A DNA stretch of 64,000 bases from Algoriphagus aestuarii. GTDB lineage: Bacteria > Bacteroidota > Bacteroidia > Cytophagales > Cyclobacteriaceae. The stretch is from positions 244,498-308,497 of the forward strand of contig JAFIDK010000004.1 of the NCBI GenBank assembly GCA_017051695.1, in the 5' to 3' direction. This document shows positions 25,343 to 34,316 of this stretch, in pieces. The position numbers and the translations under genes are program-made. The notes beneath the pieces are model-generated. The model was not told where the DNA came from and did not search any database. It was given only the letters and a program-made list of their open reading frames with translations. Position 1 is the first letter of the stretch. Each line of letters begins with the position of its first letter.

Positions 25343-26449
25343 ATGAAATTCATTACAACTATGTCATCAAAATTTCTAGCAGCAGGGATAGCTCTTATGC
25401 TGGCTGCCTGCGGCAATTCCCCGGCAGAAAGTAAAGAGAGTACCAACAACGACATGGAAAAGGTGGCCCAATATAAAGGCAAAACCGAATTAGCAACTTT
25501 TGCAGGAGGTTGTTTTTGGTGCGTGGAAGCCCCCTTTGAAGGACTGGATGGCGTGATAGCAGTCACCTCAGGTTATGCTGGGGGTAAGGAAAAAGACCCA
25601 ACCTATGGCGAGGTAAGTAGTGGTAAAACTTCCCACCGTGAATCCGTACAGATTGCTTTTGATCCTGAAGTGATCAGCTATTCAGAATTGGTAGATATAT
25701 TTTGGCAAACCTTTGACCCAACAGATGTGGGCGGATCGTTTTATGATCGTGGCTCTCAATATGAATCAGCAATATTTTACCACGATTCGGAGCAGAAAAA
25801 GGTCGCTGAGGATTCCAAAAAACAATTAGGTGCATCAGGAAAATTCGAAAAACCAATTGCAACTCCTATTATTAAATACACCACATTTTACCCAGCGGAA
25901 GACTATCATCAGGATTATTACAAGAAAAATCCAAAGGAATATTACGCCTATAGAAATGGAAGCGGAAGAGATGCATTTATCAAGGCGCACTGGCCGGAAT
26001 TATCGGAGAAAAAATACCCAGCTCCCTCAAAAGCAGAATTAAAGAGCAAATTAACGGATCTCCAGTACGAAGTGACCATGGAGGAAGCGACAGAATTTGC
26101 TTTCCAGAATGAATACAACGGAAATAAGGAAGCCGGAATTTACGTAGACATTGTGACTGGTGCTCCACTTTTCAGCTCAAAGGATAAATATGAGTCTGGT
26201 TCAGGCTGGCCAAGTTTTACAAAACCAATAGATGCGAGAGCCTTAGATAAGCCTGTGGATAAATCCGCTGGAATGACCCGGGTGGAAGTAAGAAGTAAGT
26301 TAGGTGATAGCCATGTAGGGCATGTCTTTTATGATGGACCAAACCCTACCAATCTTCGGTATTGTATGAATTCGGCGGCAATGAAATTTATCCCGAAAAG
26401 TGAAATGGAAGCAGCCGGATATGGAGATTATTTGTGGTTGGTAGATTAG
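25343..26449 (+). CDS. msrAB: Bifunctional methionine sulfoxide reductase MsrA-MsrB lipoprotein
   Basis: This 368-residue fusion begins with a lipoprotein signal (LMLAAC). The MsrA domain carries GGCFWCVE with catalytic C57; the MsrB (SelR) domain has SGSGWPSF and RYCMNS with catalytic C341. MsrA reduces the S and MsrB the R epimer of methionine sulfoxide, so the protein repairs oxidised proteins in the cell envelope. The MsrB half lacks the two CxxC zinc pairs of many homologues. It is monocistronic and followed by a strong terminator. Confidence 0.95.
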   Translation: MKFITTMSSKFLAAGIALMLAACGNSPAESKESTNNDMEKVAQYKGKTELATFAGGCFWCVEAPFEGLDGVIAVTSGYAGGKEKDPTYGEVSSGKTSHRESVQIAFDPEVISYSELVDIFWQTFDPTDVGGSFYDRGSQYESAIFYHDSEQKKVAEDSKKQLGASGKFEKPIATPIIKYTTFYPAEDYHQDYYKKNPKEYYAYRNGSGRDAFIKAHWPELSEKKYPAPSKAELKSKLTDLQYEVTMEEATEFAFQNEYNGNKEAGIYVDIVTGAPLFSSKDKYESGSGWPSFTKPIDARALDKPVDKSAGMTRVEVRSKLGDSHVGHVFYDGPNPTNLRYCMNSAAMKFIPKSEMEAAGYGDYLWLVD

Positions 26450-26474
26450 TTAATTGTGATCAGTGAAAGGAAAG

Positions 26475-26497
26475 GCCCGGTTTTACCGGGCTTTTTT
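26475..26497 (+). terminator. Intrinsic terminator after msrAB
   Basis: GCCCGGT/ACCGGGC with a three-base loop is followed by six T residues. Confidence 0.9.
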
Positions 26498-26602
26498 GGT
26501 TAAAAAAACCAGTACATGGAGTTTAAAACAGTTCTCCTGGAATTTTTGTAAGTCCAATTCGAATATATTTGGTTGACTTTCTATATTTAATAAATCTTTT
26601 AA

Positions 26603-27019
26603 ATGTCTATCATGAAAAAGTTCGCATGGATTCTTGGCATCAGTGCCCTGGTCATTTTCCTTATCTTTTTTTGGTGGAAGTTTTACTTCGTATTTGGTGA
26701 GGGAGTAAAAGCCGGAAGCTTGAATTATTTCGTAAAAAAGGGAGTGGTATTCAAAACCTATGAGGGGAGAGTGGTTCAGGAAGGGTTTCAAAGTCCAACG
26801 GCTGGAGGTCTTCAGAGCAATGAATTCAGATTCAGTGTAGAAAACGAGGAGGTTGCCAAAAAATTAGAGCGGGCATCTGGGAAGTTTGTAGAACTTCGGT
26901 ATAAAGAATTTAATGGGATGCTACCTTGGAGAGGAACAAGTAACTTTGTCGTTACAGAGGTACTCACAGTACAGGAAGGAGGCAAAACGGACGGATCCGC
27001 TTTGCCTTTTGACCAATAA
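26603..27019 (+). CDS. Conserved membrane-anchored protein of Bacteroidota, function unknown
   Basis: This 138-residue protein has one N-terminal helix (about 8-26), then a small soluble domain with KFYFVFGEGVKAGSLNYFVKKG and KTYEGRVVQEGF. This looks like a conserved Bacteroidota protein that databases sometimes label 6-phosphogluconate dehydrogenase, but it has no Rossmann motif and is far too short, so I do not use that name. The start could also be the ATG three codons later. It meets the convergent gene at 27020 with no gap. Confidence 0.65.
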   Translation: MSIMKKFAWILGISALVIFLIFFWWKFYFVFGEGVKAGSLNYFVKKGVVFKTYEGRVVQEGFQSPTAGGLQSNEFRFSVENEEVAKKLERASGKFVELRYKEFNGMLPWRGTSNFVVTEVLTVQEGGKTDGSALPFDQ

Positions 27020-27454
27020 TCAATGGGTCCAATAATCTACCACAACTACTTTTGACAAGCTGCTTCCCAAAACTTCACCAAAAGCCTTATGATCAGGATG
27101 AGGAAGGTATATCTCACGATCTTCCTCTGAATGGAATGTCAGAGTAAAAGCATGCGTAAGGCCATCATTAAGATTTTCCGGGCTGTTATTTATGCCCCAT
27201 TCAAATCCTTTGATCTGCTCTATCTTACTTGGCAAAGCCGCAAAAGCATCAATGATTTCCTGGATTTTTTCCGGACTGGTTTCTTCTTTAAAGCCAAACA
27301 TGACTACATGTCTGAGCACTGAATCTGGTTGCATAGGTTTTTGGTCTAGTTCTTCAATTTTCTCTTCAATAATTTTCTCACTCTTCTCTTCACTGCAAGA
27401 GGCAAAAAAGGACATTGCCCCAAGGAATAACATTCCGATGTAAATCTTTTTCAT
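27020..27454 (-). CDS. Dabb-family (stress-responsive A/B barrel) lipoprotein
   Basis: I start at the ATG at 27454, which gives a lipoprotein signal ending FFASC. The rest of the 144 residues is a dimeric alpha-beta barrel (Dabb) domain, with LRHVVMFGFKEETS at its start and LTHAFTLTFHSEEDREIYLPHP near its end. A short Glu/Lys linker separates lipid anchor and domain. The biochemical role of this family in bacteria is unknown. Confidence 0.8.
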   Translation of the reverse strand: MKKIYIGMLFLGAMSFFASCSEEKSEKIIEEKIEELDQKPMQPDSVLRHVVMFGFKEETSPEKIQEIIDAFAALPSKIEQIKGFEWGINNSPENLNDGLTHAFTLTFHSEEDREIYLPHPDHKAFGEVLGSSLSKVVVVDYWTH

Positions 27455-27606
27455 GGTTGTTGATTTTTCATCGAATCTAAAGAGAAACACTAACTTTTTC
27501 CAATTCTCGGCTATCTGTAAATAAAAAAAGTAAAAAAACAGTGATACGTTCAAGACAAAGAGTATATTGAACGAAATTTTCGTAGATCTATGAAATCAAT
27601 ATCGAT

Positions 27607-28767
27607 ATGACTCAAAGAATTTCATCATCCATACTTGTTATCCTGACAATAATTGGAATCAGTTGTACACAAAAACCAATTGAAAGCGTAGAAGAATCCT
27701 ATGAATTAGTGAAGACTGATTCATTCCGGGTTGATAATTTCACCCGAGTAGTGATTAGAGATTATAGTGAAAAAGAGGGGATTTATCTCGGATATTCCAT
27801 ATCCGAAGATGATATTTTAGAACTATCAGATACCGGAGAGATCCTAAAAAGGATACACAAAAAAGGAGAAGGAACTGGATATGGAAACTGGAATCCTATT
27901 GGCTTGGCCTTTGGTCCAAATAATGAAAGGATCGTGGAATTACCATTTCAGGTAGTGGCTTATGATTCCTCCTACGAACCAATCCACTCTCATAGAATTA
28001 TGTCCCCACTTCCTATCCGTGCCAATATGCCTTTAGGGAAAACCCCTTATTTCCAGAAAAATGACACGACACTGTTATTGGTAGGTCCCAGTAATTATTT
28101 ATCAGCTTCTTACCTAATTCATGATCAGGAAGGAAAGGATACTCTCCAGAATTTCTACGAACTCAATTTGCAATCCGGTGCTGTAAGATCTGTTGTTCCC
28201 TTTGAGTCAAATTCTGTATACGAGCTTTCGGAAAATGTCTACAAAGGCGTCATGGGAAAATCCTTTTTTGTAGATCATGCCAAACAAGAATTGGTCATGG
28301 TGCAAGAGCTGGATACGGAGATTTTAATATACAGCCTCCCGGACTTTATTTTGAAAAAATCAATCCCAATCACTTACTCTGAGTTTATTACCTACAATCC
28401 TGTTCCGATAGAATCCCCTTTTGATGATCTTAGGGCCCAAAACTTAGGAAGGCTATCAGCTAGAAATCAAAAACTTTTTAACTTGGAAAATGGAGAATAC
28501 ATCCTGCAGTATTTCACAGGTGTGACTGAGTCTGAATTTGAATCCAGAAACTCAGAAGATTTACCATATTTTCCTTCACAGGATGCAACTGAACAAAGAA
28601 TTCTTATTTTTAAAGATGGAAAACAGGTAGGATCAGAAATACCGGGAATTCCGGGTACGATTATCACCATCCTTCCTGACCGGAAACTGTTAGTTCAAGA
28701 ACCTGAAAACACAGAGATAGAGGAAGAATTTACTAGATTTACAATCTATCAAGTCAAACCTAATTAG
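27607..28767 (+). CDS. Putative beta-propeller lipoprotein
   Basis: This 386-residue protein has a lipobox (IGISC) and a long beta-rich body with repeated strands (GYSISEDDILELSDTGEILKR, LGRLSARNQKLFNLENGEY) resembling the six-bladed propeller lipoproteins common in Bacteroidota. I do not recognise a named domain with certainty. It ends two bases before the dehydrogenase gene, so they share a transcript, but no functional link is clear. Confidence 0.6.
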   Translation: MTQRISSSILVILTIIGISCTQKPIESVEESYELVKTDSFRVDNFTRVVIRDYSEKEGIYLGYSISEDDILELSDTGEILKRIHKKGEGTGYGNWNPIGLAFGPNNERIVELPFQVVAYDSSYEPIHSHRIMSPLPIRANMPLGKTPYFQKNDTTLLLVGPSNYLSASYLIHDQEGKDTLQNFYELNLQSGAVRSVVPFESNSVYELSENVYKGVMGKSFFVDHAKQELVMVQELDTEILIYSLPDFILKKSIPITYSEFITYNPVPIESPFDDLRAQNLGRLSARNQKLFNLENGEYILQYFTGVTESEFESRNSEDLPYFPSQDATEQRILIFKDGKQVGSEIPGIPGTIITILPDRKLLVQEPENTEIEEEFTRFTIYQVKPN

Positions 28768-28769
28768 CT

Positions 28770-29768
28770 ATGAAAGTCGCATGTTTTAGCACTAAATCTT
28801 ACGATAAAGAGAGCTTTGATTTAATTCTTCCTAAACATGCACATGACTTCACTTATTTAGAAGCCAAACTAGACCGACACACAGTTTCGTTAGCAAAGGG
28901 TTTTGATGCCATTTGCACCTTTGTCAATGATCATCTTGATGCGCCTGTACTCAAAAAACTGAACCAATTAGGAGTAAAGAATATTGTTTTGCGCTGTGCA
29001 GGTTACAACCAAGTCGATCTAGAAACAGCCGATGAGCTTGGTTTTAAAATCTGCCGGGTACCTGCTTACAGCCCAGAGGCAGTGGCAGAGCATGCTTTTG
29101 CGATGATTCTGACATTAAGTCGAAAGACCCACAAGGCCTATAATCGAGTCAGGGACAATAATTATTCATTGGAAGGCCTCGCCGGATTTAACCTACATGG
29201 AAAAACAGTTGGGATCATCGGGACTGGTGCCATTGGTCATGCTTTCAGTAAAATAGCCCTTGGATTTGGCTGTAAAGTACTAGCTTATGACTTGATTGAA
29301 GATAAAGCGCTCAAATCTCAAGGCGTGGAATATCTTACCTTGGATGAGTTACTTTCCCAAAGTCAAATCATTTCCCTTCATTGCCCCCTTACTCCAGGAA
29401 CAAAACATCTGGTAAACGCGAGTACCTTGGAGCAAATGCCCGATGGCGTTATGTTGATCAATACTAGTCGAGGTGCACTGATAGAAACCAAATCAGTCAT
29501 AAAGGCCCTGGAAAGTAGGAAATTAGCCTATCTCGGAATAGATGTCTACGAGCAGGAAGAAGATTTATTCTTTAAAAACCTATCCGAGGAAATCCTCATG
29601 GATGAGCAAATCGCCAGATTGATGACATTTCCGAATGTTTTGATAACTGGGCATCAGGCATTCTTAACCAAAGAAGCCTTGGCTGAAATTGCTAAAACCA
29701 CACTCCAAAATCTGGATGCGATTGCTTCAGGGTCCAAATTGGTCAATGCCATAAAATACTCATATTAA
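28770..29768 (+). CDS. ldhA: D-2-hydroxyacid dehydrogenase (D-lactate dehydrogenase type)
   Basis: This 332-residue protein is of LdhA type: LRCAGYNQVDLE for substrate binding near residue 76, the NAD motif GIIGTGAIG near 149, the arginine in NTSRGALIET near 235, and the catalytic histidine in TGHQAF near 297. It would reduce pyruvate to D-lactate with NADH, or act on a related 2-oxoacid. It is the second gene of a two-gene transcript that ends at a strong terminator. Confidence 0.88.
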   Translation: MKVACFSTKSYDKESFDLILPKHAHDFTYLEAKLDRHTVSLAKGFDAICTFVNDHLDAPVLKKLNQLGVKNIVLRCAGYNQVDLETADELGFKICRVPAYSPEAVAEHAFAMILTLSRKTHKAYNRVRDNNYSLEGLAGFNLHGKTVGIIGTGAIGHAFSKIALGFGCKVLAYDLIEDKALKSQGVEYLTLDELLSQSQIISLHCPLTPGTKHLVNASTLEQMPDGVMLINTSRGALIETKSVIKALESRKLAYLGIDVYEQEEDLFFKNLSEEILMDEQIARLMTFPNVLITGHQAFLTKEALAEIAKTTLQNLDAIASGSKLVNAIKYSY

Positions 29769-29790
29769 ACCTCTAAGGCTATAAAAGAGA

Positions 29791-29823
29791 AACACCTGCC
29801 TTCAGTCGAAAGCAGGTGTTTTT
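29791..29823. terminator. Intrinsic terminator between convergent ldhA and csp
   Basis: AACACCTGC and GCAGGTGTT pair around a 12-base loop, followed by TTTTTG on the plus strand. Confidence 0.85.
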
Positions 29824-29869
29824 GTATCAAAAAGTAAACGGGTTCGGGAAAAACCCATCCCAGTTTTCT

Positions 29870-30064
29870 TTATTTGATCACTTTTACGTTCACAGCGTTA
29901 ACGCCTTTTTTACCTTGAACTAGTTCATAAGATACTTTATCGTTTTCACGGATATCGTGAACCAAACCAGACTGATGTACGAAAACGTCCTCGTCAGAGT
30001 CAGATGGTGTGATGAATCCAAAGCCTTTTGTTGTGTTAAAGAATTTTACTGTTCCTTCATTCAT
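29870..30064 (-). CDS. cspA: Cold-shock domain RNA chaperone
   Basis: This 64-residue single cold-shock domain has both RNA-binding motifs, KGFGFI (RNP1) and VFVHQS (RNP2). It binds single-stranded RNA and melts structure. Its first codons overlap the end of the small basic gene upstream by eight bases, and the DEAD helicase gene lies before that, so the three form one RNA-remodelling operon. Confidence 0.95.
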   Translation of the reverse strand: MNEGTVKFFNTTKGFGFITPSDSDEDVFVHQSGLVHDIRENDKVSYELVQGKKGVNAVNVKVIK

Positions 30065-30320
30065 GATTTCTTGATTTAAAATTTGGTGTTCTTGTGTTTT
30101 TATTACTTTGATTTTGATTTTTTGTATTCTTTACTGGCTCCTCTTCTGGAGGAGTATCGGTGAAATTACCGAAGCGATCTATGTAGACGATCATGTCATC
30201 CAAATCACCGCTTTTGGGCTGTGCTTTTCTTTCTAACTTTTTCTCAAATTTTTCTTTTTGTTTTCTTTTCTTTAATTCTGCTTTTTGCTTCTTAATGAAG
30301 CTATTTTGATTTTTTGACAT
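30057..30320 (-). CDS. Small basic coiled-coil protein linked to Csp
   Basis: This 87-residue protein has a very basic N-terminal half ([19 protein letters not shown]), a short conserved core ([20 protein letters not shown]) and an Asn-rich tail. Similar genes sit beside cold-shock genes in other Bacteroidota. It probably binds RNA, but no activity is known. It is translationally coupled to cspA and lies nine bases after the helicase. Confidence 0.75.
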   Translation of the reverse strand: MSKNQNSFIKKQKAELKKRKQKEKFEKKLERKAQPKSGDLDDMIVYIDRFGNFTDTPPEEEPVKNTKNQNQSNKNTRTPNFKSRNHE

Positions 30321-30329
30321 ACAGTTATT

Positions 30330-31523
30330 TTAGTTGACAAATGTGATGGCATGACCTGTCTTTCCAGCCCTGCCTGTTCTTCCGATTCTGTGTATATAGC
30401 TATCCATTGTCATGGGCAGCTGATAGTTTATCACATGGGAAACATCAGCCACATCTATACCCCTGGCAGCCACGTCAGTTGCTACCAACACCCTGGTTTC
30501 ACCAGACTTGAATTGCTCTATGGTTTTATTTCTAAAATTTTGAGATTTATTTCCATGGATCAAACCAGATTTTACTCCGGCTTGATTGAGTTTCTTGCTC
30601 AGTCTGTCTGCCAGCCTTTTGGTTTCGGTAAAAATGATCACCTTTTCCAAAGCACGATCTTTAAATAGATCCTCCAGCATTATAAACTTATCTTTCCCTT
30701 CCGGTACTCTAATAATCCCCTGCTCAATATTCTCATTGGTAGTTACTCCAGAATTTATTTTTACTTCAACCGGATTATCCAATAAGCTGTTTATCAGATT
30801 CTTCTGACTAGCTTCCAAAGTTGCCGAGAATAACATGGTCTGTTGTCTTTGGCTCATTGCACCTACCAGCTTCTTCACATCATTGACAAATCCCATATCG
30901 AGCATCCGGTCAAATTCGTCCAAAACCAAAGTCTTCACTTGATTTAACTTCAAAAGCCTTCTATCATGCAGGTCCAACAATCTACCCGGTGTACCCACTA
31001 TGACATGGAGTTTTCTTCCCAACATTTTCATGTCGGTATTGATGTTAGTCCCACCGATGAATGTCGCGGAATGTAGATTCATTCCTTTGCTCAGGCTTTT
31101 AAATTCCTCTTCAATCTGAAGTGCCAATTCCCTGGTAGGAGTCACGATCAAAGCTGTAAACTGCCTAGGATCCTGCAAAGCGTGCTCAATGATCGGAATC
31201 AAAAAAGCACTTGTTTTCCCAGAACCCGTATTGGAAATCCCCAAAAGGTCCCTCCCTTGAAGTAATGCTTCAATGGATTGTTCCTGGATATTGGTCATAT
31301 TGACATAGCCTTTGGCTTCCAGGTTTTTAAGGACACCTTTTGCAATATTCAAACTTGCAAAAGACGTTTTGGACTGGAATCCTTTTTGACCAGTAGGCTT
31401 TGCTTTTTTTATCAGTAAATTAGGATCCAGTGTAGATTCCTTCTTTTTCTGAGCTTGTCTTGGACCTCGATTTGGCCTAGGTCCAGCACTAGGTTTTGTA
31501 TTTCTATTTCTTATGTTATTCAT
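30330..31523 (-). CDS. DEAD-box RNA helicase (RhlE-like), DEFD variant
   Basis: I start at the ATG at 31523 (MNNIRNRNTKPS), which leaves a four-base gap after the desaturase; the longer frame would overlap it. The 397-residue protein has a Q motif region, Walker A SNTGSGKT, motif Ia PTRELALQ, motif II as DEFD (not DEAD), motif III SAT, and motifs V and VI (ATDVAARGIDV, HRIGRTGRAG). It unwinds short RNA duplexes. The operon with a Csp and a basic protein suggests a cold or ribosome-assembly role. The C-terminal extension is absent. Confidence 0.92.
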   Translation of the reverse strand: MNNIRNRNTKPSAGPRPNRGPRQAQKKKESTLDPNLLIKKAKPTGQKGFQSKTSFASLNIAKGVLKNLEAKGYVNMTNIQEQSIEALLQGRDLLGISNTGSGKTSAFLIPIIEHALQDPRQFTALIVTPTRELALQIEEEFKSLSKGMNLHSATFIGGTNINTDMKMLGRKLHVIVGTPGRLLDLHDRRLLKLNQVKTLVLDEFDRMLDMGFVNDVKKLVGAMSQRQQTMLFSATLEASQKNLINSLLDNPVEVKINSGVTTNENIEQGIIRVPEGKDKFIMLEDLFKDRALEKVIIFTETKRLADRLSKKLNQAGVKSGLIHGNKSQNFRNKTIEQFKSGETRVLVATDVAARGIDVADVSHVINYQLPMTMDSYIHRIGRTGRAGKTGHAITFVN

Positions 31524-31527
31524 TACT

Positions 31528-32631
31528 TCAAGCTTTTTGAGTCGCCAGTTTTGGGGTATTTCCCAAAACATATAGCATTTTAAAATGATCTAATACAGCC
31601 ATGAAAAAATTGGGCTTGGAATAATAAGGCACATTGAATTCTTCCGCTGTGGCTTTTACAATCGGAGCAATATCTTTATAATGAATGTGACAAATATCTG
31701 GAAACAAATGATGTTCTACTTGGTAATTCAAGCCTCCGGCAAACCAAGTAATAATTCTTGAATTTGGTGAGAAGTTACAGGTGGTCGCCAACTGGTGAAG
31801 CATCCGTTCTCCCTCTACATTTCCATTGTCATCCACCACCGGGAAATTTACATCCTCGACGATATGGGCAATTTGGAAAACCATGGTGATCACGAAACCA
31901 GTCACAAAATGCATGGCTATATATCCCAGTAATATCAACCAAATCGGAAAAGGAGCGAAAATCAATGGAAGTCCAAGGAAGACAGCAAAATAGCCTAACT
32001 TCCATGAAATGATCGTCCACAAGGTATTTCTATAGCCATTTTCACCTTTGACTAGTCCTTTATCATGGTACCTTTTCAGTCGAATAAAGTCTTTAGCGGT
32101 CACCCAAGATAGAGTAGACAAGGAATAAAAGAACCAAGCATACAAATGTTGGAATTTGTGCAGTCCGTTTTGTTCCGCCTCTGGCGAAAATCTTAAAAAG
32201 AACGGCGCATTGATATCGTCGTCATGTTCATAAATATTGGTGTAGCTATGGTGCAATACATTATGCTGTATTTTCCATACCTCAGAGCTCGCTCCTACCA
32301 TATTTAAAGTATAACTGACATATTTATTGATCTTTGGATTTTTGGAATAGGATCCATGACAAGCATCATGCATCACTCCCATTCCGATTCCTGCCATTCC
32401 GAAAGCAGATAATATGTAACAGCCAAATAATTGCCACACTTGAGTAACAAGCCCGGAAATAATGAGGATCTGAGGAATTAAGAAAAGAGAGATAAGCAAA
32501 ACGGTTTTAAATACCATTTGCTTGTTTGCATACTTTGATTTATTCGTGGACTTAAAATGTCCATAAACCCGAGATTTAAGGGCGACAGAGAAATCTGAGA
32601 GATTTGATTCTGAGAATCTTATAGTTTTAAT
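31528..32631 (-). CDS. Acyl-lipid fatty acid desaturase, apparent ATT start
   Basis: The three histidine boxes of membrane desaturases are present: HDACHGS, HNVLHHS and QVEHHLFP, with four or more membrane helices, as in delta-6-type enzymes. The first ATG (32517) would drop the N-terminal 38 residues that homologues have. In the same frame upstream there is open, family-like sequence (IRFSESNLSDFSVALKSRVY) back to a stop at 32640. The only start there is ATT at 32631 (or ATA at 32622), giving MKTIRFS. I therefore annotate a 367-residue protein with a rare start codon, at moderate certainty. It introduces double bonds into lipid acyl chains. Confidence 0.8.
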   Translation of the reverse strand: MKTIRFSESNLSDFSVALKSRVYGHFKSTNKSKYANKQMVFKTVLLISLFLIPQILIISGLVTQVWQLFGCYILSAFGMAGIGMGVMHDACHGSYSKNPKINKYVSYTLNMVGASSEVWKIQHNVLHHSYTNIYEHDDDINAPFFLRFSPEAEQNGLHKFQHLYAWFFYSLSTLSWVTAKDFIRLKRYHDKGLVKGENGYRNTLWTIISWKLGYFAVFLGLPLIFAPFPIWLILLGYIAMHFVTGFVITMVFQIAHIVEDVNFPVVDDNGNVEGERMLHQLATTCNFSPNSRIITWFAGGLNYQVEHHLFPDICHIHYKDIAPIVKATAEEFNVPYYSKPNFFMAVLDHFKMLYVLGNTPKLATQKA

Positions 32632-32966
32632 ATAGTTTTATTTTGGTTTACTAAATGGGTGTTTCTGGTACTGTTTGGGAGGATTTTTACTGCAGGTTTT
32701 AATTCGAAAAATAGCCTTGGGCCATATTTGAATTAAAAAAGTAGAAAAGGGAGAGAATTAAAACCTAGGTAATCGTAAGGGAAAACTCTTGAATTTGCTA
32801 CTTAAGCAGGTTGATAATCAACGCTAACTTTACTTCAAGGATCAGGAATAAATTAATTTAGTGAAGTCCTGACTGCGACAAAGGTCTGTCTATTAATCGG
32901 TAATTCCTAATTGCAAACAAATAAGAACCTAATAATCAGATTTTTTATTTCGTTTGATTTAGGAAA
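32632..32966. other. Intergenic stretch without a gene
   Basis: The 335 bases between the desaturase start and the porin stop hold the desaturase promoter region on the minus strand. A small palindrome, GTTGATAATCAAC, lies at 32810-32822. No clear terminator, repeat or reading frame was seen. Confidence 0.5.
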
Positions 32967-34316
32967 TCATTGAAAAGGCTTCCAGTTTGCTATCACATTC
33001 ACATGGATCATTTCCAACTTATTATACCGTTGTTTTGGAGTCAGCTCCACTGCTCCCAACGCTTCTTTGTTCATGACCAATAAATGAAAATCCCAGGATT
33101 TTAGTTCCTTAGGTTGATACTTTACACCCAGATTGACTTGTCTATAAGAAGCAAAGGCATATTTATTTGCTTGAGGGTCTGAAATATCTGGCAGCCAATG
33201 AAATCCAATTTGTAGATAAGGTTTTATTCCGCTTTTCCCCAACTGATATTCTCCATATAAAACCAAGGCGTCCATCTTTTCATATCCTTCATTTCTTTCT
33301 CTGGGAATAAAAGTATACCAAGCATCTTTTCCCCATTCCCTAGGGCTTAACCATCTCCCTTTCCCACCAAGGTGAGAATAACTCAGGTTTGCATTCCATT
33401 TAATTCTCGAATAACCAAGTCTTCCGGAAAGGATCCAATTTTTATCATCAGGATTTTTATAACGCATTATTTGATTTGGATTACCTCCTTCACCTATTCC
33501 ATGCTGGAACCCCACTTGCAATCCACCGGTGAATTTACCTTGATTAGATTTCTTCCATGTTTTTTCGACTTTGCCCCAAAGAGTATTAGAAATATTATTT
33601 ACCAGAGTTTCTGAAAAACCAAATTTCCAAAAATCCGCTATCGTATACGTTACTTCAAGTATACTTATCCAATTACTTTTCGTATTGCCCACATATTGGG
33701 AAGGATTCCCATTCGTATCCCTTCCCTCTGGAAATACGCCAATTGACTCACCAATTCCCAGCCATTTGGAAGTTCCTCTTACTCCAAACCTATTAATCCC
33801 CCAAAGTCCGATTTCCCAATTGGAATTTGGAGAGTACCAAGTATGGACACCTTCTACGGCAGTTGGCGCCAATCTACCATCCTGGGCATTGATCCAATCG
33901 GAGTTGATCCCCATTCTCCCGATTTTTGCTCCCCATTTGGCATTGGAATAGCTTAAAGAAAGCGTTTCCAGCTTCCCGAAAAACTTATCCTCAGGATTCA
34001 AGAGATCAAACAACCCAACTTCGTAACGATTATAAAGTCCAGTCAGTGGGTCAGGAACGGTTAATTCAGAACTCCATAGATTGGCATAAAACCTATATCC
34101 TACATGCAGCTGAAACTTTTCTGCATAGGTAAGCTTTGTGCCAAGGTTCAGGCTTGAACCCAGTGCAAAATCATTTTTAAAATCATTGGGATAAGTGGTA
34201 CTCATCCAAAACATTCGGAAATGAATATCCGGTACTGCTTCTAGCTTTTTCTCAGTGTTTTGAGCTTTTGCAAAGAATGAAAGCACCAGGAAACACCCCA
34301 GTATATACTTTCTCAT
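32967..34316 (-). CDS. OprD-like outer-membrane porin
   Basis: This 449-residue protein has a signal peptide ending FFAKAQ, followed by alternating beta strands to a C-terminal aromatic end (NWKPFQ). The segment KIGRMGINSDWINAQDGRLAPTAVEGV resembles the conserved core of OprD-type porins. It overlaps the upstream cytochrome gene by four bases (ATGA), so the two are coupled. I infer it lets a small anion such as thiosulfate or tetrathionate reach the periplasmic enzyme. Confidence 0.7.
   Translation of the reverse strand: MRKYILGCFLVLSFFAKAQNTEKKLEAVPDIHFRMFWMSTTYPNDFKNDFALGSSLNLGTKLTYAEKFQLHVGYRFYANLWSSELTVPDPLTGLYNRYEVGLFDLLNPEDKFFGKLETLSLSYSNAKWGAKIGRMGINSDWINAQDGRLAPTAVEGVHTWYSPNSNWEIGLWGINRFGVRGTSKWLGIGESIGVFPEGRDTNGNPSQYVGNTKSNWISILEVTYTIADFWKFGFSETLVNNISNTLWGKVEKTWKKSNQGKFTGGLQVGFQHGIGEGGNPNQIMRYKNPDDKNWILSGRLGYSRIKWNANLSYSHLGGKGRWLSPREWGKDAWYTFIPRERNEGYEKMDALVLYGEYQLGKSGIKPYLQIGFHWLPDISDPQANKYAFASYRQVNLGVKYQPKELKSWDFHLLVMNKEALGAVELTPKQRYNKLEMIHVNVIANWKPFQ

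Noticed and set aside
26603-27019. 6-phosphogluconate dehydrogenase name for the small membrane protein
   Set aside because: The protein is 138 residues with no nucleotide-binding motif; the name looks like a propagated database error.
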